The notes beneath the pieces are model-generated. The model worked only from the letters and a program-made list of their open reading frames with translations. It was not told the origin of the DNA and made no database searches. This document shows positions 41,377 through 49,987 of a DNA stretch of 64,000 bases, piece after piece (the first letter of the stretch is position 1; each line of letters starts with the position of its first letter). Both the position numbers and the translations under genes were made by a program. The DNA is taken from contig NZ_JACSNQ010000008.1 of NCBI RefSeq assembly GCF_016900315.1, forward strand, positions 22,330 through 86,329. Reading direction: 5' to 3'. Source of the DNA: Olsenella profusa. GTDB lineage: Bacteria > Actinomycetota > Coriobacteriia > Coriobacteriales > Atopobiaceae.

Positions 41377-42024
41377 CTAGCGAACGAGGTCGCCGTCGGC
41401 GACGAGCTTGTCGATGTCGGTGGCCGTGAGCTTGATGCCGGCGGGCAGCACCGCGAAGACGCGGTCCCCAAGCTCCTCGATCTCGCCGTCGATGCCGTAG
41501 GAGAAGCCGAAGCAGAAGTCCAGGATGCGCTTGGCCGTCTCGATGTTGGTGTTGCGGAAGACGATGACCACGGGCTGGTTGGTGCGCACGCGCCGCACGA
41601 CGGTCTGGACGTCGTCGTAGGAGACGGGCTTGAGCACGTAGGGCGGCAGCTGGCCGGACGCCACGCGGGAGATGGTGCGGCCGCCGAGGTCGCCCGGCGT
41701 GACGCGGGCGGGCGCGCTCGCGGGCGCGGGATCGCCGTGGTCCGCGGGCGCGGCGTAGGCGGACGACGTCACCGGGCGCGTCTGCTGCGTGCGGTCAGCC
41801 GAAAGCGGCCTGCCGGAGCGCGTGTAGACCGAGACGCTCTCGGCCTCGGGGCGCGGCGTGGTGCCCAGGAGGCGCGTGGCCGAGGAGGTGTCGCGACGGC
41901 GCGGGGCGTTGCGCTGGTCGTAGCCGTCCCCCTCGTCATACCCCTCGTCGTAGTAGTCGTCGTCGTAGTAGTCGTCCCCCGAGCCCCCGCGGAGCCGGTC
42001 CTTGATCGAGTCGAGGAAGCCCAT
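41377..42024 (-). CDS. sepF: SepF, FtsZ membrane anchor
   Basis: 215 residues. The N-terminal amphipathic membrane helix is MGFLDSIKDRLRGG, followed by an Asp/Tyr-rich stretch and a disordered linker of about 90 residues. The SepF core is at about 130-210 (LKPVSYDDVQTVVRRVRTNQ, then FCFGFSYGIDGEIEELGDRVF). It bundles FtsZ and tethers it to the membrane. Since ftsA is absent from this cluster, SepF is probably the main anchor, as in other actinobacteria. Confidence 0.94.
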   Translation of the reverse strand: MGFLDSIKDRLRGGSGDDYYDDDYYDEGYDEGDGYDQRNAPRRRDTSSATRLLGTTPRPEAESVSVYTRSGRPLSADRTQQTRPVTSSAYAAPADHGDPAPASAPARVTPGDLGGRTISRVASGQLPPYVLKPVSYDDVQTVVRRVRTNQPVVIVFRNTNIETAKRILDFCFGFSYGIDGEIEELGDRVFAVLPAGIKLTATDIDKLVADGDLVR

Positions 42025-42081
42025 CTCTTATCCCCCTTCTCCCCGAGCCCCAGGCGGGCGCGGGGGTCACCTTCAGTCCAG

Positions 42082-42813
42082 TTACAGCTCGCCCAGGGCG
42101 TAGCCCTGGCTGAACACGCATCGCCCAAGGCGGACGAGGGTCGAGCCCTCCTCCACCGCAATCTCGAAGTCGTCACTCATGCCGCAGGAGAGCGTCCCCA
42201 GAGCAAGGCCCGTGCGCCCGCGCAGCTCGCAGGCGAGCTCGCGCAGGCCCGAGAAGGTCCTGCGCGCCGCGTCGGCGTCGTGGGCGGGAGCCATCGTCAT
42301 GAGCCCCCGCACGGAGATCCCGGGCAGCGCCGCCACCGTCTCGGCCGCGGCGCGCAGCTCGTCCGGGGAGAAGCCCGACTTGGATGCCTCGCCCGAGACG
42401 TTCACCTCCAGGAGCACGTCCGCCACGAGCCCGCGCGCCTCGCAGCGCGTGGAGACCGCCTCGGCAAGGTGCTCCGAGGAGACCGAGTGAATGAGCGCGG
42501 CGCGCCCAATCACCTGGTTGATCTTGTTCTTCTGCAGGTTGCCGATCATGTCGAAGCGCACGCCCACCATCTCCGGCAGGCCACAGAGCGCCTCGGCCTT
42601 GCGCACCAGCTCCTGGGGGCGGTTCTCGCCAAAGGCCCGCCACCCGGCTCGCCAGGCGAGAAGGACCTCCTCGGTGCCGACGGTCTTGGACACCGCGATG
42701 GCCTGGACCTCCCCGGGGTCGCGCCCCGCACGCCTACAGGCGGCCCCTATGCGGTCCGTGATCTCCTCGCGACGGGCGCGCAGGAACCGCTCGTAGTCAT
42801 TGTCTGCGCTCAT
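42082..42813 (-). CDS. yggS: PLP-homeostasis protein (YggS/PLPBP)
   Basis: 243 residues, fold-type III pyridoxal-phosphate protein with Lys43 in IAVSKTV as the cofactor lysine. FGENRPQELVRKAEAL, MIGNLQKNK, VLLEVNVSGEASKSGF and MSDDFEIAVEEGSTLVRLG are hallmark motifs. It buffers pyridoxal phosphate and affects amino-acid pools. It overlaps pgeF by 4 bases and precedes sepF, the common Gram-positive order. Confidence 0.94.
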   Translation of the reverse strand: MSADNDYERFLRARREEITDRIGAACRRAGRDPGEVQAIAVSKTVGTEEVLLAWRAGWRAFGENRPQELVRKAEALCGLPEMVGVRFDMIGNLQKNKINQVIGRAALIHSVSSEHLAEAVSTRCEARGLVADVLLEVNVSGEASKSGFSPDELRAAAETVAALPGISVRGLMTMAPAHDADAARRTFSGLRELACELRGRTGLALGTLSCGMSDDFEIAVEEGSTLVRLGRCVFSQGYALGEL

Positions 42814-43676
42814 CGCCTCGTCGCCTCCCCCTTCGTCTCGTCGTCCTTACTGCCAGCGGGCCACGCCCAGGGCTCGTCCCGCAGGACCGCGAGCGCGCCG
42901 TGGCGCCCGCACGTGCCCCCCTCGGCCCTGTACGAGAAGAACCTCCCCGTGGTCCGTGCGGTCGAGTCCTCGCACACGGTCACGCGGCCCTCCCCCACGC
43001 CCGCCTCCGCAAGGGCGGCGCGCACGCAGAAGGCGAGGTCCAGGTGGCGCGGCGTCGGGACCGCGCCGGGACCGAAGGCCGTCGCAAAGCGCGCCGCGAG
43101 CTCCTCGGAGACCTCGTAGTCGGCCGCGCCGATATGCGGCCCCACGTAGGCGAGAAGTGCCTCGGGCCCGCAGCCCGCGGCCGCGCAGAGCGCGCGGGTC
43201 GTCGTGGCCGCGATCCTCGCCTCGGTGCCGCGCCAGCCGGAGTGGGCCACCGCGAACCCGCGGCCCCCCGGCGCCACGATCACCACCGGCACGCAGTCCG
43301 CAAAGCACAGCAGCACCGGCACGTCCGGCGCCGTGCAGACCACCGCGTCGGCGCCCGCCTCGGCCTCGGCCTGCGCCGCGGCCACGGAGCCGGCGTCCCC
43401 GGAGCCCACCGTCACCACGTGGTCGCCGTGGACCTGCCGCGGGCACACGAGCCGGCCGAGGAGCCCCTCGGCGCCGATCGCCGCCAGCGCGCGCCGACGG
43501 TTCTCGGCCACGCATGCGGGGTCGTCGCCACAGGACGCGCCGAGGTTGAGCGAGGCGTACGGGGCCTCGGAGACGCCGCCGGCGCGCTCCGTGAACGCGA
43601 ACGTGACCCCGCCCTCGACCGCACGGTCGGTGAGCAGGGTCACGCCTCCCGCATTCTGTCGTGTGAGGGAGGCCAT
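42810..43676 (-). CDS. pgeF: PgeF/YfiH-family peptidoglycan editing or purine-nucleoside phosphorylase (laccase-domain) protein
   Basis: 288 residues. Metal site residues are His83 (RQVHGDH), Cys128 (FADCVPV) and His145 (VAHSGWRGT), the three Zn ligands of the family. Members act as polyphenol oxidase-like, purine nucleoside phosphorylase or peptidoglycan-editing enzymes. Placement between ftsZ and yggS is standard. The last about 20 residues are charged. It starts 10 bases after ftsZ. Confidence 0.9.
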   Translation of the reverse strand: MASLTRQNAGGVTLLTDRAVEGGVTFAFTERAGGVSEAPYASLNLGASCGDDPACVAENRRRALAAIGAEGLLGRLVCPRQVHGDHVVTVGSGDAGSVAAAQAEAEAGADAVVCTAPDVPVLLCFADCVPVVIVAPGGRGFAVAHSGWRGTEARIAATTTRALCAAAGCGPEALLAYVGPHIGAADYEVSEELAARFATAFGPGAVPTPRHLDLAFCVRAALAEAGVGEGRVTVCEDSTARTTGRFFSYRAEGGTCGRHGALAVLRDEPWAWPAGSKDDETKGEATRR

Positions 43677-43686
43677 CGCGCGGTCC

Positions 43687-44838
43687 CTAGAGGCGGCTGC
43701 GCTTGAGGAAGTCGGGGATGTCGAACTCCTTGTCGTTGCTGGACGAGGAGGACTGCGGGCGGCTCACGTTGATCGGCATAGTGGCCGGCTTGCTCGACGG
43801 CTGGGGCGTCACCGGGCGCGGGCGGTCGGTGGACGCCGGGCGGGTGACGGTCATCGTGGGGAGCGTCTGCTGGACGTTGGCGTCCGAGAAGCCCGTGGCG
43901 ATGACGGTCACGCGCACCTGGTCGCCGAGGGACTCGTCGACCACGGTGCCGAAGATGATCGTTGCCTCGGGGTCGACGTTCTTGGCCACGAGGTCGGCCG
44001 CGTCGTTGATCTCCTGGATGCCGAGGTCCTTGTTGCCCGCGATGGAGAGCAGGACGCGCGTGGCGCCGTCGATGGAGCTCTCGAGCAGGCGGCTGGAGAT
44101 GGCCTCCTCCGCCGCGTCGGTGGCGCGGTTGTCGCCGGAGGCGGAGCCGATGCCCATCATGGCGGTGCCGGAGCCCTTCATGATGGTGCACACGTCCGCG
44201 AAGTCGAGGTTGATGAGGCCCGGGACGGTGATGAGGTCCGTGATGCCCTGGGTGCCCTGGCACAGCACGTCGTCGGCCATGCGGAAGGCCTCGAGCATCG
44301 TGGTCTTCTTCTCGGAGAGGTCGAGCAGGCGGTCGTTGGGAATCACGATGAGCGTGTCGACGTTGTCGGAGAGGTTGCGGATGCCCTCGATGGCCGAGTT
44401 GTAGCGCTTGCGGCCCTCGAAGGTGAAGGGCTTGGTGACCACGCCCACGGTGAGGGCGCCCACGTCGTTCTTGGCGATGTCGGCCACCACGGGAGCGGCG
44501 CCCGTGCCGGTGCCGCCGCCCTCGCCGGCGGTGATGAAGACCATGTCGGAGCCGGCGAGCGCCGCCTTGATCTCGTCGCGGGAGTCCTCCGCGGCCTCCT
44601 TGCCCACCTCGGGGTTGGCGCCGGCGCCGAGGCCCTTGGTGATGTCGGTGCCGATGTGCACCTTGATGTCCGCGTCGGAGATGGCGAGCGCCTGGGCGTC
44701 GGTGTTGACGGCGACGAACTCGACACCGCGGATGCCCTCCTCGATCATGCGGTTCACCGCGTTGGTGCCGCCGCCGCCCACGCCGACCACCTTGATGACG
44801 GCGAGATAGTTGCTGAGGGTGTCGGTGTCCTTGATCAT
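43687..44838 (-). CDS. ftsZ: Cell-division GTPase FtsZ
   Basis: 383 residues. The nucleotide loop GGGTGTG is at 107-113, with [17 protein letters not shown] at 15-31 and the T7 loop NLDFADV. The C-terminal tail [11 protein letters not shown] is the peptide that binds SepF and other partners. It polymerises into the Z-ring. The gap to ftsQ (44839-45055) includes an AT-rich stretch at about 44985-45010 that may hold an ftsZ promoter. AGGAGGAC lies 5-6 bases before the ATG. Confidence 0.97.
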   Translation of the reverse strand: MIKDTDTLSNYLAVIKVVGVGGGGTNAVNRMIEEGIRGVEFVAVNTDAQALAISDADIKVHIGTDITKGLGAGANPEVGKEAAEDSRDEIKAALAGSDMVFITAGEGGGTGTGAAPVVADIAKNDVGALTVGVVTKPFTFEGRKRYNSAIEGIRNLSDNVDTLIVIPNDRLLDLSEKKTTMLEAFRMADDVLCQGTQGITDLITVPGLINLDFADVCTIMKGSGTAMMGIGSASGDNRATDAAEEAISSRLLESSIDGATRVLLSIAGNKDLGIQEINDAADLVAKNVDPEATIIFGTVVDESLGDQVRVTVIATGFSDANVQQTLPTMTVTRPASTDRPRPVTPQPSSKPATMPINVSRPQSSSSSNDKEFDIPDFLKRSRL

Positions 44839-45055
44839 CTTGTCCTCCTCGTAGTGCCTTTGCGCATCGTTTCGAGCGTGGGTCCGTGCTGCGTTGCGCC
44901 CAACCCTCCGCTGGCCAAACCCTAAAGGTCAAGTTAAGCCCGAGGCCTGGGATAAAGCGATGCATCTTGGCACACTTGAGGGTCTTGTGTCAAATAGTTT
45001 GACGATATTGTGAACGTGACGCCCTGCGGACGGGCGCGGCGAGCGTGGCGGCGCC

Positions 45056-46285
45056 CTACTGGCCGGAGCCGTCGTCGGCGGGGGCGTCCTGGGCCCCGTC
45101 GGAGCCGGCGCCGGCCTGGTCGGAGCCGTCGTCGGCGCCTGCGTTGTCGGCGCCCGTGGGCTCGCTCGTCGCGGCGTCACCCGTGCCCGCGTCGCCGCCC
45201 GCGCCAGCCTCGGCGCCGGAGCCGCCCTCATCCACGGAGACCCCGTCGCCGGGCCCCACGTAGCTGGAGTCCACCGGCTTGACCGAGGGGTTGGTGATCA
45301 CGCGCACGTTGATGCTGACCGCCGAGTCCGGGTACTTCTCGAGAAGCCCGCGCGCGAGCGTCTCCTTCTCCTCAACGTTGGTGGCCGACCCCAGGGAGAT
45401 CTGCACCCCGCTTTTGAGCATGCAGGAGATGTCGTCGGGAGACGGCGCGAAGTAGCAGACCACCTGTGAGGAGAAGTCCTCGCTGAAGCCGGTGCGGAAC
45501 GCGTCGACGGCCGCGAGGACGTCGTCCGTGGCCACCGAGCCCGCCTTGGGGTCCACGGTCGAGGGGACGTCGGTGATGAGCAGGCAGCCCTCGGAGAGCG
45601 CCAGGTCAAGCGCCGCGTCGTCCGTGGACTGCCCCTCGGCGGGCTCGATCTTCGCCGGCTGGATCCACACGTCCGCGTCGCCGAGGTACCAGCCCACCGA
45701 GCCCGAGCTCATGACCACGAGCGCGTCGGGGCGCTGCTCGATGATCGTGAGCTTGAGGGTATGCGGGAAGATGCGCTCGAAGCCCACCGACGCGACCCAG
45801 GGGTTGCGCCTGAGGGCGCTCTCGATGGCCGAGGTGTCGACGTTGAGTAGCGTCGAGCCCACGGGCACCTGCGCGAGGTTCTGGACGTCGGTGGCGGAGA
45901 CGTGCTCGGTCGGCTGCACCTCCACGGAGGTTATCTCGAAGACCGAGGAGTCCCTGAGGGCAAAGAGCACCACCACGGCCACCAGCGCCACGGCGAGAAG
46001 GACCCCGAGCACGCCGGCGGCCACGCGCAGGGCCTGGCCGCGCTGGTGACGCTGGCGCCGATCGCGCGGGCTCGCAGAGGCGGTGGGGGCGGTGCGGGCG
46101 GAGGGGCCGCCGAGAAACGCGGGCGTGCTGCCGCGGTGGGACGCGGAGGCCGCGGGCGCCGCGGACCGGGCGCGGGGCGCCGTCGCACGCCGCGCGGCGC
46201 GCGGGGCGGCCGTGCGCGCGGGCGCGCCCGTCCTCCTCGGCTCCTTCTTGCGCGGCGTCGGCCGCCTGCTCGCGTCTCTTGCCAT
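45056..46285 (-). CDS. ftsQ: Cell-division protein FtsQ (POTRA) with acidic tail
   Basis: 409 residues, longer than most. A basic Ala/Arg/Pro-rich cytoplasmic lead of about 85 residues precedes a membrane helix near 88-110 (VLGVLLAVALVAVVVLFAL). A POTRA domain at about 113-185 (FEITSVEVQPTEHVSATDV) and a beta domain follow. The last about 65 residues are Asp/Gly/Ala-rich and acidic. ATG 46285 has GGGAGGGG just upstream. The frame is open far upstream through murB in another reading, which is rejected. It links FtsL-type proteins in the divisome. Confidence 0.9.
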   Translation of the reverse strand: MARDASRRPTPRKKEPRRTGAPARTAAPRAARRATAPRARSAAPAASASHRGSTPAFLGGPSARTAPTASASPRDRRQRHQRGQALRVAAGVLGVLLAVALVAVVVLFALRDSSVFEITSVEVQPTEHVSATDVQNLAQVPVGSTLLNVDTSAIESALRRNPWVASVGFERIFPHTLKLTIIEQRPDALVVMSSGSVGWYLGDADVWIQPAKIEPAEGQSTDDAALDLALSEGCLLITDVPSTVDPKAGSVATDDVLAAVDAFRTGFSEDFSSQVVCYFAPSPDDISCMLKSGVQISLGSATNVEEKETLARGLLEKYPDSAVSINVRVITNPSVKPVDSSYVGPGDGVSVDEGGSGAEAGAGGDAGTGDAATSEPTGADNAGADDGSDQAGAGSDGAQDAPADDGSGQ

Positions 46286-46305
46286 GGCCCCTCCCGTCGC
46301 CCGGG

Positions 46306-47217
46306 CTAGAACCCGAGCAGCTTGACCTCGCAGGCGAGGTCGATGCCGAAGCGCTCGAGGACGGCGTCGTGGGCGCGGCGGATGAGCGTCACCACGTCGG
46401 CCGCCGTGGCGCCGCCGCGGTTGACAATGAAGTTGCAGTGCTCCTCGGAGATCTGCGCGCCGCCGGCGGTGGCGCCGGCGAGCCCGCAGGACTGGACGAG
46501 GACCCCGGCGGAGCGGTCGGGGGGGTTGCGGAAGACCGAGCCGCAGCTCGGCAGGGCAAGCGGCTGGGCCTGACGGCGACGGCGCAGGCGGGCGTCCATG
46601 TCCGCCGCGATGGCGGAGCGCTCGGCCGGCATGAGGGCGAGCGTGGCCTCGAGGATGATCTCGGTCGGGGGGATGGAGGTCGCGCGGTAGCCCCACTCGA
46701 TCTCGTCCCCGGAGTAGCGGTGCATGCCCTGGCCCGGGCGCAGCACCACGAGGTCGCGCACGCGCCGGCCGATCCACTCGCGGCGCGTGCCGGCGTCCAT
46801 GGAGACGGCGCCGCCGAGCGTGCCGGGGATGCCCACGCAGAACTCCAGGCCGGAGAGCCCGGCCTTCATGGCGTCATTCACGAGCCGTGCGAGCGTCACC
46901 CCGGCGCCGGCCGTGACCGTGGCCCCCTCGGCGTCGACCGTCATGCGGGAGAACTCGTCGTCCAGCAGGATGACGCAGCCGTCGTAGCCGGCGTCCGAGG
47001 CGAGGACGTTGGAGCCCTTGCCCAGGATGACCCACTCCACGCGCTCCGCCGCGAGCACCGCGACGGTCTTGGCGAGGGCCTCGTAGCTGTGCGCCACCAC
47101 CACGAGCGCCGCCGGGCCGCCGATGCGGTAGCTCGTGCGCCGGGAGAGGCGCTCGTCTCGCAGGACGTCCGCGTCGGTGGCGCCCGAGAGGCTCATGTAG
47201 GCGTTGAAGACGCTCAC
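46306..47217 (-). CDS. murB: UDP-N-acetylenolpyruvoylglucosamine reductase MurB
   Basis: 303 residues, type II (short) MurB flavoprotein. FAD-binding GKGSNVLASD and GIPGTLGGAVSMDAG, YRATSIP (substrate Arg), PSCGSVFRNP (catalytic Ser) and ISEEHCNFIVN (catalytic Glu) are all present. It reduces the enolpyruvyl group to UDP-MurNAc. Start is GTG, overlapping the murC stop by 4 bases, so MurB and MurC are coupled. Confidence 0.95.
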   Translation of the reverse strand: MSVFNAYMSLSGATDADVLRDERLSRRTSYRIGGPAALVVVAHSYEALAKTVAVLAAERVEWVILGKGSNVLASDAGYDGCVILLDDEFSRMTVDAEGATVTAGAGVTLARLVNDAMKAGLSGLEFCVGIPGTLGGAVSMDAGTRREWIGRRVRDLVVLRPGQGMHRYSGDEIEWGYRATSIPPTEIILEATLALMPAERSAIAADMDARLRRRRQAQPLALPSCGSVFRNPPDRSAGVLVQSCGLAGATAGGAQISEEHCNFIVNRGGATAADVVTLIRRAHDAVLERFGIDLACEVKLLGF

Positions 47218-48668
47218 GACGCCTGCCCCCCGCGGGCCTCGCCCGCAGCGCCCTCCGCCTCGCGCGAGCGCATGGCCTCGATGAAGGCGGGGCCGATGCT
47301 CGTGACGTCACCGGCGCCCTGCGTGATGAGCAGGTCGCCGGGGCGGCAGGTCCTGCAGAGGTCCTCGATGAGGGCGTGGCGGTTGGGGACGTAGGCGACG
47401 TCGGCCACGTGCCCGTGCTCGCGCACGGAGCTCACGACCGTCTTGCCGGAGACGCCGGGGATCGGCATCTCGCCGGCGGAGAAGACGTCCATGACGCGCA
47501 GGACGTCGGCGTGGTCGAAGGCGGTGCCGAACTCGTCGGCCAGGGCCTGGGTGCGGCTGTAGCGGTGCGGCTGGAAGACGCAGACGATCCGCTCGAAGGG
47601 CAGGTCGGCCGCGGCGCCCAGCGTCACGGAGATCTCCGTGGGGTGGTGGCCGTAGTCGTCCACCACGGTGACGCCGGCAACGTCGCCCACGTGCGTGAAG
47701 CGGCGGCGGGCGCCCTTGAACTGGGAGAGCGCCGCGGCGGCCGCGTCCACGTCCAGGCCGAGCACGTCGGCCACGGCGATGGCCGCGGTGGCGTTGGCCA
47801 TGTTGTGGCGGCCCGGGTTGGAGGAGATCGTCACGTGCACGCTCCTCTCGCCGCCCGGCAGGCGCACGGAGAAGTTGCTCGCCAGGGCGTGGTGACTGTC
47901 CTCGGGCAGGCAGACGTAGTCACAGGAGGCGTCGAAGCCGTAGGTCACCACGCGGCGGCCCGTGGAGCGCGCGAGCTCGGCGTAGCGGGGCACGTCGCCG
48001 TTGACGACGACCGTGCCCTCCTCGCCCACGAGCCCCATGAACGTGCAGAAGGTCCTCTCGATGTTGGCGAGCGTGCCGTAGTGGTCCAGGTGGTCGGCCT
48101 CGATGTTGGTCACCACCACCACGCTGGGCCTGAGGTAGAGGAAGGAGCCGTCGGACTCGTCCGCCTCGCAGACGAAGTGCTCGCCGGAGCCGTTGCGGCC
48201 GTTGGTGTCGTAGCCCTCCACCACGCCGCCGATGAGAAACGAGGGGTCCAGGCCCATCTTGTCGAGCATCGTGGCCACCATCGAGGACGTGGTGGTCTTG
48301 CCGTGCGTGCCGGCCACGGCCACGGTGCGCTGCGAGCCGGAGAGGTAGGAGAGCATCTTAGCGCGCGGCCAGATGGGGATGCCCAGCTCGCGGGCGCGCA
48401 CGACCTCAGGGTTGGTCTCGGGGATGGCGGTGGAGGTGACCACCACCTGGGGCTGGACGGCGTCGATGGTGGCCGCGTCATGGCCCACGGTGACGTCAAT
48501 GCCAGCCGCCTCGAGCTCGCGCACGTAGTGGGAGCTCTTGAGGTCGGAGCCGGTGACCCTGCACCCGCGCTCGTGCAGCACCAGTGCGATGCCGCTCATG
48601 CCCGCGCCGCCGATGCCAATGAAGTGGGCGCTCGTGACGTGTGCGATGTCAGTGTTCTTCTCGGCCAT
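47214..48668 (-). CDS. murC: UDP-N-acetylmuramate-L-alanine ligase MurC
   Basis: 484 residues. N-terminal HFIGIGGAGMSGIALVL binds UDP-MurNAc. The ATP loop is AGTHGKTTTSSM. VTNIEADHLDHYG and VVDDYGHHPTEI are Mur-ligase signatures. It adds L-alanine as the first stem-peptide residue. It begins MAEKN, read from GCCGAGAAGAAC, a near copy of the dispersed motif. A 179-base gap to murG holds two motif copies, so a separate transcript start here is possible. Confidence 0.96.
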   Translation of the reverse strand: MAEKNTDIAHVTSAHFIGIGGAGMSGIALVLHERGCRVTGSDLKSSHYVRELEAAGIDVTVGHDAATIDAVQPQVVVTSTAIPETNPEVVRARELGIPIWPRAKMLSYLSGSQRTVAVAGTHGKTTTSSMVATMLDKMGLDPSFLIGGVVEGYDTNGRNGSGEHFVCEADESDGSFLYLRPSVVVVTNIEADHLDHYGTLANIERTFCTFMGLVGEEGTVVVNGDVPRYAELARSTGRRVVTYGFDASCDYVCLPEDSHHALASNFSVRLPGGERSVHVTISSNPGRHNMANATAAIAVADVLGLDVDAAAAALSQFKGARRRFTHVGDVAGVTVVDDYGHHPTEISVTLGAAADLPFERIVCVFQPHRYSRTQALADEFGTAFDHADVLRVMDVFSAGEMPIPGVSGKTVVSSVREHGHVADVAYVPNRHALIEDLCRTCRPGDLLITQGAGDVTSIGPAFIEAMRSREAEGAAGEARGGQAS

Positions 48669-48847
48669 GCTGATCGCTTTCCGTCGGAATTATTCGTAGC
48701 ACCCTACTTTATCCCAATTGCACGCGGCCCGCGGCGGCTCCCTAAATCTCCCGTCGAGGCGTGCGACAGGGCAGGGGCGAGAAGAACTGGCGCGCCGCGA
48801 CGGCAAGAAGGACCGTCGGGCCGCGGCGGCGTTTCCCGCGAGAGGAG
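48669..48847. other. murG-murC gap with motif copies
   Basis: It contains GGCGAGAAGAAC at 48776-48787 and GGCAAGAAGGACC at about 48801-48813. An AT-rich patch (about 48685-48720) with TTATTCG could be a promoter for murC on the minus strand. No gene seen. Confidence 0.5.
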
Positions 48848-49978
48848 CTAGCGGGCCGCGGCGGCGGCCTCCACCTGGTCGGCGAGCTCGGAGGCCGCGT
48901 CGGTGGCCCCGAGGCCCGCGGCCGCCTCGCGCATGGCCGCGCGGCGCGCCGGGTCGTCCAGGAGGCCGAGGAGGGCCTCCCTGAACGCGGGGGCGTCGAT
49001 CTGGTCGTCCGGCACGAGCACCGCGGCGCCCGCGTCGGTGAGGAAGCGGGCGTTGGTGGTCTGGTGGTCGGCCGTGGCGTGCGGGTAGGGCACGAGCACG
49101 CTCGGCACGGAGAGCGCCGCTATCTCGGCGATGGAGGAGGCGCCCGCGCGGGAGAGCACGAGGTCGGCCGCCGCGAGGGCCTGCCCCATGTTGGAGATGT
49201 AGGGCATGACGCGCCAGCGGAGCTGCTCGGCCGGGGTGAGCGCGAGCGCGGAGACGGTCTCGTCGAAGCCGTCGGCGCCGGTGGAGTGCACCACGACGAG
49301 CCCCTCGCGGGAGAGCAGCTCGCCCTTGAGGCGCGCCACCCCCTCGTTGATGTGGGCCGCGCCGAGCGAGCCGCCAAAGACGAGCAGCATCGTCTGCCCC
49401 TCCCGCACGCCGAGCGCCTCGCGCCCGGCCGCGCGGCTCGCCGAGGTCACGCTGCGGCGCACGGGGTTGCCGGTGAGCACCACGGCGGGCGCCATGCGGC
49501 CCTCGCGCTCGAAGGCCTCGCGCGCGGCCGGCACGGAGATGCAGACCGCGCGCGCGTACGGGGCGAGCGCCTTGTTGGCGAGGCCCGGCACGGAGTTCTG
49601 CTCGTGGAGGACGTAGGGAACGTGCAGGCGGTGGCAGCAGTTGAGAAGCGCCATCTCGACGTAGGCGCCAAAGCCCACGGCCACGTCGGGCGCGCCCGCG
49701 GCCGCGAAGCGCCGGGCGAGCTGGCCCTGGGCGCGCCTCATGCGCCAGAGCGAGGTCGCGAGCGTCCAGGGGCGCGAGCGGTCGAAGCCGCTCACGACCA
49801 CCGGCACCAGCTCGAAGCCCGCCTCGGGCACGAGCCGGCCCTCGAGCTTGGCCTGCTGGCCGTAGAACCTCACGTGGTGCCCGCGGTCCCTGAGCTCCTC
49901 GGCGAGCGCCAGGGCGGGGTTGATGTGACCGGCGGTGCCGCCGGCGGCGATGGCCACCTCGAGGTGCTTCTCGCCCAT
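48848..49978 (-). CDS. murG: MurG, lipid II-forming N-acetylglucosaminyltransferase
   Basis: 376 residues, GT28. IAAGGTAGHINPALALAEEL and HEQNSVPGLANK mark the lipid I half. VFGGSLGAAHINEGV and the YPHATADHQTTNA donor site follow. It adds GlcNAc to lipid I on the inner membrane face. The start is 9 bases after the ftsW stop. Confidence 0.96.
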   Translation of the reverse strand: MGEKHLEVAIAAGGTAGHINPALALAEELRDRGHHVRFYGQQAKLEGRLVPEAGFELVPVVVSGFDRSRPWTLATSLWRMRRAQGQLARRFAAAGAPDVAVGFGAYVEMALLNCCHRLHVPYVLHEQNSVPGLANKALAPYARAVCISVPAAREAFEREGRMAPAVVLTGNPVRRSVTSASRAAGREALGVREGQTMLLVFGGSLGAAHINEGVARLKGELLSREGLVVVHSTGADGFDETVSALALTPAEQLRWRVMPYISNMGQALAAADLVLSRAGASSIAEIAALSVPSVLVPYPHATADHQTTNARFLTDAGAAVLVPDDQIDAPAFREALLGLLDDPARRAAMREAAAGLGATDAASELADQVEAAAAAR

Positions 49979-49987
49979 ACCGTCCTC

